Assembly: GCA_963796915.1 (NCBI GenBank)
Contig: CAWCNI010000004.1
Location: 2,914,001-2,978,000 of the forward strand
Reading direction: 5' to 3'
Length of the DNA: 64,000 nt
Source of the DNA: JAENWD01 sp963796915
GTDB taxonomy: Bacteria; Acidobacteriota; Vicinamibacteria; Vicinamibacterales; JAENWD01
In this document: piece by piece, positions 25,632 to 33,933 of the stretch
Numbering within the stretch: position 1 is the first letter of the stretch
Layout of the letters: every line of letters begins with the position of its first letter
Translations under genes and position numbers: made by a program
Notes under the pieces: model-generated
Told to the model about the DNA's origin: nothing
Seen by the model: the letters and a program-made list of their open reading frames with translations, nothing else
The model's database searches: none

Positions 25632-26210
25632 TCATCGATAGGGCCAATCTTGAGATTGGCCATCGGCGGATGTTGGCCGATCGGCCGATCTAAAGATCGG
25701 CCCTACAGGGAATAATCGCACCGTCATCGGTAGGGTTCCTGATCGGTAGGGCCAATCTTCAGATTGGCCATCGGCGGATGTTGGCCGATCGGCCGATCTA
25801 AAGATCGGCCCTACAGGGAATAATCGCACCGTCATCGGTAGGGTTCCTGATCGGTAGGGCCAATCTTCAGATTGGCCATCGGCGGATGTTGGCCGATCGG
25901 CCGATCTAAAGATCGGCCCTACAGGGAATAATCGCACCGTCATCGGTAGGGTTCCAGATCGGTAGGGCCAATCTTCAGATTGGCCATCGGCGGATGTTGG
26001 CCGATCGGCCGATCTAAAGATCGGCCCTACAGGGAATAATCGCACCGTCATCGGTAGGGTTCCTGATCGGTAGGGCCAATCTTCAGATTGGCCATCGGCG
26101 GATGTTGGCCGATCGGCCGATCTAAAGATCGGCCCTACAGGGAATAATCGCACCGTCATCGGTAGGATTCCTGATCGGTAGGGCCAATCTTTAGATTGGC
26201 CATCGGCGCT
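25632..26210. repeat. REP (repetitive extragenic palindrome) array, 108-bp tandem units
   Basis: Five complete units with exact 108-bp period (marks at 25661, 25769, 25877, 25985, 26093, 26201) plus a partial one. Each unit carries two hairpins facing each other: GTAGGGCCAATCT-TCA-GATTGGCC on one side and, on the other, GGCCGATCT-AAAG-ATCGGCCCTAC in opposite orientation. The GTAG foot and GC-rich stem are the classical REP marks. In all about eleven stems are present. Units are nearly identical, pointing to recent amplification. The cognate transposase gene lies next to it at 26231. Confidence 0.92.
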
Positions 26211-26230
26211 GATGATCGACTCGGCCGATG

Positions 26231-26690
26231 TCAGAGATGTCGCTCGCGAAACAACGTCCCACCGGTGAACGGCCACTCCGCGCTGGTCCGCACCAGGCCC
26301 GCGCGGACGGGATTGTTCGCGATGTACGCGGCGACCACCTCGAGCCGGTCGTCGTCTCGGACGACGTGCTCGAAATAGCCGCGTTGCCACAACGCGGCGG
26401 CGCTCAGCCGCCGGAACACCAGGGACGCCCGCGCGCGACAGACGCGAGCGAATGAAAGCAGGTCCGAGCCAGGTGATGTGCCGGCGACGAGCAGGTGCAC
26501 GTGGTCCGGCATGAAGCAGTACAGCAGAAGCTGAAACGCCTGCTCGGTTGCGGTACGCAGGATTTCCCCCGTCACGCGTTCAACGACGATGGCGGCCGAA
26601 AAGATAGGGCGACGTTCGAACGTGCAGAACGTCAACGAGTACGCAGTGGAATCCGGAGTAGTCGAAGGCCGTCAGCCGTCGCGGGCGCAT
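26231..26690 (-). CDS. REP-associated tyrosine transposase (RAYT), frameshifted
   Basis: An IS200-like Y1 transposase (TnpA_REP), which acts on REP hairpins. The HUH motif is MPDHVHLLV and the active-site tyrosine segment is AAYIANNPVRAGLV. The ATG at 26690 reads MRPRRLTAFDYSGFHC, then one extra G at 26642 shifts the frame; the rest runs YSLTFCTFERRPIFS to WPFTGGTLFRERHL. Without the shift the protein would have about 152 residues, near the usual length. Its neighbouring REP array carries GTAG feet. The frameshift may be a sequence error or a real inactivation. Confidence 0.88.
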
Positions 26691-26755
26691 GCCTGACAGG
26701 TCGCAAGCAGAGTGCCAACCAATTTCGGCGGGGCCGTTTTCAGATCCGCTGCGGT

Positions 26756-26906
26756 GAGTGGCCGATCTAAAGATCGGCCCTACCGGGGTTTCTTCAGATC
26801 GCCCAATGGCGGGGCGGCCGATCTCAGGCGTCGGCCCTACCGGGATCCATCGTCTCAGCGGGTGGCGACCACATCGTCCTCGGTAGGGCCAATCTTTAGA
26901 TTGGCC
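26756..26906. repeat. Solitary REP elements downstream of the class I fumarase gene
   Basis: Three scattered REP stems: GGCCGATCTAAAGATCGGCC followed by CTACC near 26760, a decayed GGCCGATCTCAGGCGTCGGCC-type copy near 26814 with CCTACC, and GGTAGGGCCAATCTTTAG near 26879. The first two face the opposite way to the third. They look like remnants of the family that forms the array at 25632. Confidence 0.75.
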
Positions 26907-26926
26907 GGCGCGGCTGCTGGGCGACC

Positions 26927-28450
26927 CTATCGCGCGGCCAGCTTCTCGAGCGCCTCGCCGGAGGTCTGCTCCAGGTCTTTGTGCAGGCTGTTCCCGTGTG
27001 CGTCCATCGTGACGATCGCGGGAAAGTTCGTGACGTGCAGGTGCCACATCGCTTCCGGAGTGCCGAACTCCATCAACGACACGCCGTCCACACTGTCGAT
27101 CGTCCGCGCGTAGAACTGGGCCGCGCCGCCGACGGCGTTCAGGTACACCGCGCCTGACGACTTCAGGGCCGCCAGCGTCTTGCCGCCCATCCCGCCCTTG
27201 CCGATGACAGCGCGCACGCCGTAGCTGCTGATGATGTCGGCCTGATACGGCTCTTCCCGGATGCTCGTCGTCGGTCCCGCCGCGGTGACAGTCCACGTGT
27301 CGCCCTCTTTGCGCACTACTGGACCGCAGTGATAGAGCGCCGAGCCGCGGAGATCGACCGGAGGCTCGTGCTTCATCAGGTGGGCGTGCACCGCGTCACG
27401 CCCCGTGTGCATCGCCCCCGAGATCAACACGACGTCGCCGACCTTCAGCGATCGAATCGCGGCTTCATCGAGCGGTGTCTGCAGTGCCACCTCTCTGCCA
27501 CTTCGCCGGAATCCTTCCTGGTCGATCATCGGGATGACCGGCATGGACGGGTCGCGATAGAGCCATCGCTTGATCACGCCCGTCCGCGCGTCGAGGATGA
27601 CGCCAAGACGGCGAAACGCCCAGCAGTCGTAGGCGACCGACACGAAGAAGCTCGCGGGCAGCCGGTTGAGCGCGCCGACCTTGCAGCCGATGAGCGACAC
27701 GCCGCCGCCAAACCCCATCGTGCCGACGCCCAGCGTGTTCACCGTCCTCATGATCTCGGCTTCGAGGTCTGCCAACCGGCCGTCGGCGTTCACGTCGTCG
27801 AGGGGACGGAACAGCTGCTGCTTGGCCTCGAGGTAGCCCGACGTGCGGTCGCCGCCAATCGCGACGCCGAGCGCGCCCGGCGCGCAGCCCTTGCCCTGCG
27901 CCTGCCACACCGCGTGCAGGATGCACTTGCGCACGCCGTCGAGCGTGCGGTCGGCGCGGCCCAGGTGCGCCAGTTCCGCCGGCAGCGAGTACTGCGCGTT
28001 CATGTTCTCGCAGCCGCCGCCCTTCAGAATCAGGCGCACCTCGATCTCATCGTCTTGTTCCCACTGCTCGAAGTGGAGAATCGGCGTGCCCGGCCCGAGG
28101 TTGTCGCCCGAATTGGCGCCGGTGAGGGAATCGACGGAGTTCGGCCGAAGCTTGCCGCGACGCGTCGCCTCGGCCACCGCCTCCCGCACCTGGGCCGCCA
28201 TCGTGATCTGGTTCGCCCCGACCGGCGTCTTGATCTCGAAGGTCGGCATGCCGGTGTCCTGGCAGATCGCGCCCTCGCCATTGGCCGCCAGATCGATGTT
28301 CTGCGCGATGATGGTCAGCGCCTGCGCGGACCGCGTCTCCGCCGGCTCCTCGGCCATCGCGTGCCCCATCGCCGCACGCACGTCCGGCGGCAGATCGGTC
28401 GAGGTCTTGACGATGAGCGTGAGCACCGAGTCGAAGAAGGCGGACGTCAT
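26927..28450 (-). CDS. Class I fumarate hydratase (iron-sulfur)
   Basis: A 507-residue class I fumarase that interconverts fumarate and malate with a 4Fe-4S cluster. The three cluster cysteines are in AICQDTGMP (C63), KGGGCENMN and QGKGCAPGAL. The N-terminal alpha part and the C-terminal beta part are in one chain, as in FumA/FumB. The first gene is divergent from the aspartase-like lyase, 29 bases apart; both act on fumarate, so joint regulation is likely. Confidence 0.93.
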   Translation of the reverse strand: MTSAFFDSVLTLIVKTSTDLPPDVRAAMGHAMAEEPAETRSAQALTIIAQNIDLAANGEGAICQDTGMPTFEIKTPVGANQITMAAQVREAVAEATRRGKLRPNSVDSLTGANSGDNLGPGTPILHFEQWEQDDEIEVRLILKGGGCENMNAQYSLPAELAHLGRADRTLDGVRKCILHAVWQAQGKGCAPGALGVAIGGDRTSGYLEAKQQLFRPLDDVNADGRLADLEAEIMRTVNTLGVGTMGFGGGVSLIGCKVGALNRLPASFFVSVAYDCWAFRRLGVILDARTGVIKRWLYRDPSMPVIPMIDQEGFRRSGREVALQTPLDEAAIRSLKVGDVVLISGAMHTGRDAVHAHLMKHEPPVDLRGSALYHCGPVVRKEGDTWTVTAAGPTTSIREEPYQADIISSYGVRAVIGKGGMGGKTLAALKSSGAVYLNAVGGAAQFYARTIDSVDGVSLMEFGTPEAMWHLHVTNFPAIVTMDAHGNSLHKDLEQTSGEALEKLAAR

Positions 28451-28479
28451 GAGAGCAGTATAATTTCATCGGGGACTGC
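28451..28479. promoter_or_regulatory. Compact divergent promoter region (fumarase / aspartase-like lyase)
   Basis: Twenty-nine bases separate the two starts. TATAAT at 28459-28464 is a good -10 for the plus-strand lyase, 15 bases before its ATG. The matching -35 would have to lie inside the fumarase coding start. No operator palindrome is seen. Confidence 0.4.
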
Positions 28480-29883
28480 ATGCCGTTTCGCATCGAGCGC
28501 GACTCGCTGGGCGACAAGCCGGTACCGGAGGAGGCCTACTACGGCGTCCAGACGGTGCGGGCGCTCGAGAACTTTCCTGTCAGCGGAATCCGCCCGCATC
28601 CCTCGCTCGTCTACGCCACCGTCCTCGTGAAGAAATGCGCGGCTGAAGCGAACCTCGCGCTGGGCCGCCTCGACGCTGACGTGGCGCAGGCGATCGTCGC
28701 CGCTGCCGACGAGGTGCTCGCCGGCGCGCTGGCCGATCAGTTCGTCGTGGACATCTACCAGGCCGGCGCCGGCACGTCGCACAACATGAACGTGAACGAG
28801 GTGCTCGCCAACCTGGCCGCCGAGCGGCTTGGCGGAGCCCGCGGGTCGTACGATCGCGTCCACCCGAACGATCACGTCAACATGAGCCAGTCCACCAATG
28901 ACGTCTTTCCGACGTCGACGCGGCTGGCGCTGCTGAAGGAGACGGCGGGGCTGACGCAGGCCGCGCGCGCACTGGTCGCCGCGCTCGAACGAAAGGCGTC
29001 CGCGCTCGCGCCTGTCCTCAAGGTGGGCCGGACACACCTCCAGGACGCCGTCCCCATCACCTTCGGTCAGGTCTTCAGCGGCTACGCTGCCAGCGTGGCG
29101 CGCGGGGCTGACGATGTGGAGCGCGCGCGCGAGCAGTTGTTAGAGCTGAATCTCGGCGCGACGGCGGTCGGGACGGGCCTCAACGCGGGCGACGACTACA
29201 CCCGGCTGGCCATCGCGGCGCTCGCACGCGAGACGTCGTATCCCGTCGTGCCAGCGGCCAACCGGTTCCGCGTGACGCAGAGCATGGGCGACGTGCTCGC
29301 CGTCTCTGGCGCCGTGCGCCGGCTGGCTGTCGAAGCGAATCGCCTCGCCAGCGACCTGCGCCTGCTGGCGAGCGGCCCGCGCGCCGGCCTCGAGGAGATC
29401 CGGCTGCCGGCAGTGCAGCCCGGCTCGTCGATCATGCCGGGGAAGGTGAACCCGTCGGTGCCGGAGATGGTGAATCAGGTCTGCTACCAGGTGTACGGCT
29501 GCGACGCGACCGTCGCCGCGGCTGTCGATGCGGGTCAGCTGGAGCTGAACGTCATGATGCCGGTGATCGCGTGGAACGCCCTGCACGCCGCCGGCATTCT
29601 CGGGCGAGCGCTGGCCATCCTCGCGACGCGGACAGTGGAAGGGCTCGAGGCCGACGCCGATCGCTGCCGCGAGCTGCTCGATCGCAGCACTGCCGTCGCG
29701 ACGGCGCTGAGCCCGTATCTCGGATACGCCCGCACTGCCGAAGTCGCGAAGGACGCCGTCGCCAGTGGCCGATCGATTCGCGACGTCGTGCTGGCGCGCG
29801 GCTGGATGGCGCCGGCGGAGCTGGACGCGATTCTCTCGCCCGCCGCCATGACCTCGCCGGGCGTCGTCGGAGGGCGATCGTGA
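28480..29883 (+). CDS. aspA: Aspartate ammonia-lyase / class II fumarase superfamily enzyme
   Basis: A 467-residue member of the fumarase/aspartase superfamily. Signature GSSIMPGKVNP is the conserved lyase motif. AYYGVQTVRALENFPVSG and QVCYQVYGCDATVAAAVDAG resemble aspartase more than FumC, so the likely reaction is aspartate to fumarate plus ammonia. It starts at ATG 28480 and overlaps the next gene by four bases. Assignment to aspA rather than fumC is likely but rests on motif reading. Confidence 0.8.
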   Translation: MPFRIERDSLGDKPVPEEAYYGVQTVRALENFPVSGIRPHPSLVYATVLVKKCAAEANLALGRLDADVAQAIVAAADEVLAGALADQFVVDIYQAGAGTSHNMNVNEVLANLAAERLGGARGSYDRVHPNDHVNMSQSTNDVFPTSTRLALLKETAGLTQAARALVAALERKASALAPVLKVGRTHLQDAVPITFGQVFSGYAASVARGADDVERAREQLLELNLGATAVGTGLNAGDDYTRLAIAALARETSYPVVPAANRFRVTQSMGDVLAVSGAVRRLAVEANRLASDLRLLASGPRAGLEEIRLPAVQPGSSIMPGKVNPSVPEMVNQVCYQVYGCDATVAAAVDAGQLELNVMMPVIAWNALHAAGILGRALAILATRTVEGLEADADRCRELLDRSTAVATALSPYLGYARTAEVAKDAVASGRSIRDVVLARGWMAPAELDAILSPAAMTSPGVVGGRS

Positions 29884-30539
29884 GGTCGGTCGCGCTCGCC
29901 GCGCTGCTTGTGATCGGCGGTGCGCTGGTCGCGGCAGACGGCGTGGTCGCGCAGCAGGATCGCGGCCGGCGGCTGTTCCGGCCCGACGAGCTCGGCGTGC
30001 TCGAAGGACCCGATCGTGACGCGTGGCAGAAGCCGGACCTGGTGATGGACGCGCTCCGCATCGGCGAAGGGTCCGTCGTCGCCGATCTCGGCGCGGGCAG
30101 CGGCTGGTTCACGGTGCGCCTTGCCCGACGCGTGGGGCCTAACGGCCAGGTCTACGCGCAGGACGTGCAGCCGGAGATGCTCGAGGCCATCAAGCCTCGC
30201 GTCGATCGTGAAGGCTTCCGCAACGTGCTGTACGTCCGGGGCGAGGCAGACGACCCGCGGCTCCCGGCGGGGGCGCTGGACGCGGTCTTGATCGTCGATT
30301 CGTATCACGAGTTCCGCAGCCCGGTGATGCTGCTGCAGCGCCTCGGCGCGTCGCTCCGGGCAGGCGGCCGCATCGGCATCGTGAACTTCACGCTGGAAGG
30401 GGGCGGACCGGGACCGCCGCTGTCTGAACGCGTGGACGCGCAGAAAGTGATCGACGAGGCCGCGCAGGCTGGCCTCCGGCTCGTGAGCCGCGAGACCTTC
30501 CTCGACTTCCAGTACCTGCTGATTCTGTCGCGGGACTGA
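29880..30539 (+). CDS. Class I SAM-dependent methyltransferase with an apparent signal peptide
   Basis: A 219-residue protein. Rossmann methyltransferase motif VVADLGAGSGWFTVRLARRV at about residues 65-85 and QDVQPEM further on. The N-terminus VALAALLVIGGALVAADGVV looks like a signal or anchor, odd for a SAM-dependent enzyme because SAM is cytosolic. GTG at 29880 overlaps the previous stop (GTGA), and internal starts would miss part of the lead. Similar predicted exported methyltransferases occur in acidobacteria from memory. Target unknown. Confidence 0.8.
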   Translation: MRSVALAALLVIGGALVAADGVVAQQDRGRRLFRPDELGVLEGPDRDAWQKPDLVMDALRIGEGSVVADLGAGSGWFTVRLARRVGPNGQVYAQDVQPEMLEAIKPRVDREGFRNVLYVRGEADDPRLPAGALDAVLIVDSYHEFRSPVMLLQRLGASLRAGGRIGIVNFTLEGGGPGPPLSERVDAQKVIDEAAQAGLRLVSRETFLDFQYLLILSRD

Positions 30540-30559
30540 ACTGGTATCTTGAAACGGTT

Positions 30560-31183
30560 CTAGTCGATCGATCCGAGGAGCCGCCACGCCATCGGCATGA
30601 TCGTCGCGGCGAGGCACACCTTGATCAGGTCGGCGACGACGAACGGATACAGGCCGACGGCCAGGGCTGCGGCCAGCGAGCGATGATCGGCGCCTGGCGC
30701 AAATGCCGCCAGCCAGCTGACGCCGCCGGCGAAGACCACTGCCAGCCCGGCGATCATGGCGGCGACTGATGTGAGATATCGTCGGTCCAGACCGCGACGG
30801 GCGAGAGTGCCCGCAACCCAGGCGGCCAGCGGATAACTCAGAAGGTATCCGGCAGTCGGGCCGATCAGGCGCAGCGCTCCCTGCGGCAGCTCAGGCGACG
30901 CGGCAAAGACCGGAAGGCCGGCCAGTCCTGCCGCCAGATAACAGACCTGACTGAGCAGCCCCAGTTCCGGGCCGAGTACCACGCCGCTGAGCAGCACGAC
31001 CATCGGCTGGAACGTGAACGGCACCGGCGTGAACGGCAGCGGAATGCTGATCTGCGACGCCGCCGCCGTCAGGACTGTCATGAACAGCGTCGCGGCAAGC
31101 TTGAGAGGCACCTCGATGCTGTGGGCGTCGGCCGAGGCCAGCGCGGCCTCCATGAACACGGGCGCGCGGCGGGATGGCAACAT
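30560..31183 (-). CDS. bioY: Biotin transporter BioY (ECF substrate-binding component)
   Basis: A 207-residue membrane protein with about six helices. BioY marks: ISIPLPFTPVPFTFQPMVVL, GAALRLIGPTAGYL-like GALRLIGPTAGYLLSYPLAA and VADLIKVCLAA near the end. It binds biotin for an energy-coupling factor transporter. TAGAAT lies nine bases upstream of the start codon, indicating a leaderless or very short leader mRNA. Divergent from thiD, 19 bases apart. The start could also be the second methionine at 31153. Confidence 0.92.
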   Translation of the reverse strand: MLPSRRAPVFMEAALASADAHSIEVPLKLAATLFMTVLTAAASQISIPLPFTPVPFTFQPMVVLLSGVVLGPELGLLSQVCYLAAGLAGLPVFAASPELPQGALRLIGPTAGYLLSYPLAAWVAGTLARRGLDRRYLTSVAAMIAGLAVVFAGGVSWLAAFAPGADHRSLAAALAVGLYPFVVADLIKVCLAATIMPMAWRLLGSID

Positions 31184-31202
31184 GCGGGCGGAATTCTAAC
31201 GT

Positions 31203-31997
31203 ATGGCCACAGCCCTGACAATTGCAGGCAGCGATTCTGGCGGCGGCGCCGGGATTCAGGCCGATCTGAAGACCTTCGCCGCCCTCGGCGTCTACGGGAC
31301 GAGCGCCATCGCGGCCCTGACCGCCCAGAACACCGTCGGCGTCGAAGGCGTGCATGCCGTGCCGCCTGCGTTTGTGGCCCTCCAGATCGACGCCGTTGCC
31401 AGGGACATCAGGATCGACGCCGTGAAGACGGGCATGCTCGCCACGCCGGACGTGGTCGAGGCCGTGGCCGAGGCACTGGTCCGCTGGAGCCTCCCCAACG
31501 TGGTGGTGGATCCCGTCATGGTGGCCAAAAGCGGCGACCAACTGCTGGCAGAGGCCGCTATCGACACCGTCCGCCGGACCCTCCTGCCTCGGGCGGCCGT
31601 CGTGACGCCCAACCGCATGGAGGCCGAAGTGCTGCTCGGGCGGACGCTCCGTACTCTCGACGACGCCAGGGACGCGGCGAAGCGCCTCGCCGATCTCGGT
31701 CCGCGCGCGGCGGTCGTCAAGGGCGGGCACTTCGACGGAGTCGATGTGGTCGACGTGCTGTACGACGGGACGACGTTGCACGAGTACCGGCACCCGCGAC
31801 AGCAGACACGAAACACGCATGGCACCGGCTGCACGTTTGCCGCCGCCATTGCCGGTCGGCTGGCGCGAGGCGCGAGCCTCGAGGTCGCCGTCAGCGACGC
31901 CGCAGACTACGTGGCCGGTGCCATCCGCCACGGCCTGGCGATCGGCCACGGCCACGGCCCGCTCGATCACTTCTGGACGTTCCGGCTGCCCGACTGA
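31203..31997 (+). CDS. thiD: Hydroxymethylpyrimidine / phosphomethylpyrimidine kinase
   Basis: A 264-residue ThiD of the ribokinase-like family. N-terminal ALTIAGSDSGGGAGIQADLK, VVVDPVMVAKSGDQLL in the middle and the C-terminal anion hole RNTHGTGCTFAAAIAG are all present. It phosphorylates the pyrimidine of thiamine twice. It is followed at 21 bases by moaE. No thiamine riboswitch is seen in the short upstream gap. Confidence 0.93.
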   Translation: MATALTIAGSDSGGGAGIQADLKTFAALGVYGTSAIAALTAQNTVGVEGVHAVPPAFVALQIDAVARDIRIDAVKTGMLATPDVVEAVAEALVRWSLPNVVVDPVMVAKSGDQLLAEAAIDTVRRTLLPRAAVVTPNRMEAEVLLGRTLRTLDDARDAAKRLADLGPRAAVVKGGHFDGVDVVDVLYDGTTLHEYRHPRQQTRNTHGTGCTFAAAIAGRLARGASLEVAVSDAADYVAGAIRHGLAIGHGHGPLDHFWTFRLPD

Positions 31998-32018
31998 GCG
32001 AGGCTATACTTGAACGTT

Positions 32019-32504
32019 ATGCCCGCCCGGCGGTTCGACGTCTCGTCCTCGCCTCTGTCGCTCGAGGCGCTGACCGGCGCCGTGACGGCCGCCGCGGGGG
32101 CATCGACCGGCGCCATTTCGAGCTTCGTCGGCCTGGTCCGCGGACAGAACCTCGGGCGGGAAGTGCGTTTTCTCGAATACGAGGCCTACGAGCCGCTCGT
32201 GTTGAAAGCGTTCGCTCGCATCGAGGAAGAAGCCGCGGGCTGCTGGCCGTCGGTCACGATCGGCGTGCATCACCGCACCGGACGGGTGGACGTCGGCGAC
32301 GCCAGCATCGCGATCGTCGTCAGCTCGCCGCACCGTGCCGCGGCGTTTGCCGCCTGCCGGTACGTCATCGAGCGAGTGAAGCAGATCGTGCCGATCTGGA
32401 AGCACGAGCACTTCGTGGATGGCGATGCGTGGATCGAGGGCGCGACCGCCGACCCCGACGACGAAGCGGCGAGGGAAGCCGCACGGCGGCTGGCATGCGC
32501 GTGA
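32019..32504 (+). CDS. moaE: Molybdopterin synthase catalytic subunit
   Basis: A 161-residue MoaE. Family segments: SFVGLVRGQN, YEAYEPLVLKAFARI, HRTGRVDVGD, SPHRAAAFAACRY and the catalytic lysine region KQIVPIWKHEHF with DAWIEG. It joins the sulfur carried by MoaD to precursor Z to form molybdopterin. ATG 32019 is chosen over an upstream TTG; a TATACT box is eight bases before it, so translation is probably leaderless. Overlaps moaD by ten bases. Confidence 0.92.
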   Translation: MPARRFDVSSSPLSLEALTGAVTAAAGASTGAISSFVGLVRGQNLGREVRFLEYEAYEPLVLKAFARIEEEAAGCWPSVTIGVHHRTGRVDVGDASIAIVVSSPHRAAAFAACRYVIERVKQIVPIWKHEHFVDGDAWIEGATADPDDEAAREAARRLACA

Positions 32505-32740
32505 AGGTGCGGCTGTTCGCCCGGCTGCGTGAGATTGCCGGCGCCGGCGAACTGGATCGGGACGTGCCCGACAACGCGACGCTTGGCACCGTGTGGGACG
32601 TGCTGGCGGGCGAGTTCCCGGCCTTCAGCGCGTATCGCGCGTCGGTGTCTGGCGCGGTCAACGCCGACTACGCCCGCCGCGATGCACACGTCCACGACGG
32701 CGACGAAGTGGCGTTCCTGCCGCCGGTGTCCGGCGGCTGA
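32495..32740 (+). CDS. moaD: Molybdopterin synthase sulfur carrier subunit (MoaD/ThiS family)
   Basis: An 81-residue beta-grasp protein starting MRVKVRLFARLREIAGAGEL and ending FLPPVSGG with the terminal Gly-Gly needed for adenylation and thiocarboxylation. It overlaps moaE, the partner subunit. Together they support a molybdenum enzyme in the cell, in line with fdhE. Confidence 0.9.
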   Translation: MRVKVRLFARLREIAGAGELDRDVPDNATLGTVWDVLAGEFPAFSAYRASVSGAVNADYARRDAHVHDGDEVAFLPPVSGG

Positions 32741-32747
32741 TGACAAC

Positions 32748-32817
32748 AACCCGATCGAACCCGATCCAACCGGATCGAACCCGATCAAACCCGATTCGAA
32801 GCCGATAAGACCCGATA
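32748..32817 (+). repeat. Seven-unit 10-bp tandem repeat abutting the prfA start codon
   Basis: Units in order: AACCCGATCG, AACCCGATCC, AACCGGATCG, AACCCGATCA, AACCCGATTC, GAAGCCGATA, AGACCCGATA, then one C and the ATG of prfA. The core CCGAT recurs every ten bases, one helical turn. The last two units are the most decayed. The array replaces the expected Shine-Dalgarno of prfA, which is not seen. Confidence 0.9.
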
Positions 32818-32818
32818 C

Positions 32819-33913
32819 ATGTTCGACAAGCTGAATGCCGTTGAAACCCGTTACAGCGAGCTCGCGTCGCTCCTCGCGGACCCGTCTGTCCAGAGCGACG
32901 CGTCGAAGTATCGCGAGCACGCAAAGGCGCTCGCCGAGCTCGAGCCGCTCGTGGACAAGTACCGGGAGTACAAACGCGCCGCTGAGCAGGCGCACGGCGC
33001 CGACGAGCTCGTCAAAGGCGGCGATGCCGAGATGGCGGCGCTCGCCAAAGAGGAACTGAACGAGCTGCGGCCGCGCATCGACACGATGCTCGACGAGCTG
33101 AAGGTCCTGCTCCTGCCCAAGGACCCCAACGACGAGAAGAACGTCCTGCTCGAGATTCGCGCCGGGACCGGGGGCGACGAGGCGGCGCTGTTTGCCGGAG
33201 AGCTGTTCCGGATGTACTCGCGGTTCGCCGAGCGCCAGGGCTGGAAGATGGACGTCATGTCGCTCAGCGAGACCGGCATCGGCGGCATCAAGGAAGCGAT
33301 CGCGTCCATCGAGGGCAAGCGCGTTTACAGCCAGCTGCGCTACGAGAGCGGCGTGCATCGCGTGCAGCGCGTGCCGGCCACCGAGGGCAGCGGCCGCATC
33401 CACACGTCTACCGCCACTGTCGCCGTGCTGCCCGAAGCCGAGGAAGTGGACATCCAGGTCCAGGAAAAGGACATCCGGGTGGACACGTTCTGTTCGAGCG
33501 GCCCCGGCGGTCAGAGCGTGAACACGACGTACTCCGCGGTCCGCATCACGCACATTCCGACCGGACTCGTCGTCTCGCAGCAGGACGAGAAGTCGCAGAT
33601 CAAGAATCGCGCGAAGGCGATGAAGGTCCTGCGCGCGCGGCTGTACGAAATCGAAATGCGCAAGCAGCAGGAAGCCATCGCCAAGGACCGCCGCAGCCAG
33701 GTCGGGACCGGCGAGCGCTCCGAGAAGATCCGCACCTACAACGTCCCGCAGAGCCGCATCACCGACCACCGCATCAACTTCACGACTCACCAGCTGGTCG
33801 GCGTGCTGAACGGCGATCTCGACGAGCTCATCGAGGCTGTCACGTCGTACTACACGGCGGAGCGGCTCAAGGACGCCGTCGGTTCTGACGCCGGCAAGAC
33901 GGGCCGGAGCTGA
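32819..33913 (+). CDS. prfA: Peptide chain release factor 1
   Basis: A 364-residue RF1. The GGQ motif is in CSSGPGGQSVNTTYSAVRIT; the anticodon-like tripeptide PAT is in HRVQRVPATEGSGRIHTST. It reads UAA and UAG. The length and end (LKDAVGSDAGKTG) are normal. It is followed by prmC at 20 bases, the usual pairing: PrmC methylates the GGQ glutamine of RF1. Confidence 0.96.
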   Translation: MFDKLNAVETRYSELASLLADPSVQSDASKYREHAKALAELEPLVDKYREYKRAAEQAHGADELVKGGDAEMAALAKEELNELRPRIDTMLDELKVLLLPKDPNDEKNVLLEIRAGTGGDEAALFAGELFRMYSRFAERQGWKMDVMSLSETGIGGIKEAIASIEGKRVYSQLRYESGVHRVQRVPATEGSGRIHTSTATVAVLPEAEEVDIQVQEKDIRVDTFCSSGPGGQSVNTTYSAVRITHIPTGLVVSQQDEKSQIKNRAKAMKVLRARLYEIEMRKQQEAIAKDRRSQVGTGERSEKIRTYNVPQSRITDHRINFTTHQLVGVLNGDLDELIEAVTSYYTAERLKDAVGSDAGKTGRS

Positions 33914-33933
33914 CGCGGGCCGCGGCGAGGCCG

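Noticed and set aside
25632..26210. CRISPR array
   Set aside because: The units are 108 bp, spacers are as repeated as the stems, and no cas genes are near. The hairpin layout and the adjacent RAYT fit REP.
25632..26390. A 252-codon minus-strand frame through the REP array (repeating SADGQSEDWPYRSG)
   Set aside because: It is a translation of the 108-bp repeat; a multiple of three in length keeps it open. No start signal or domain.
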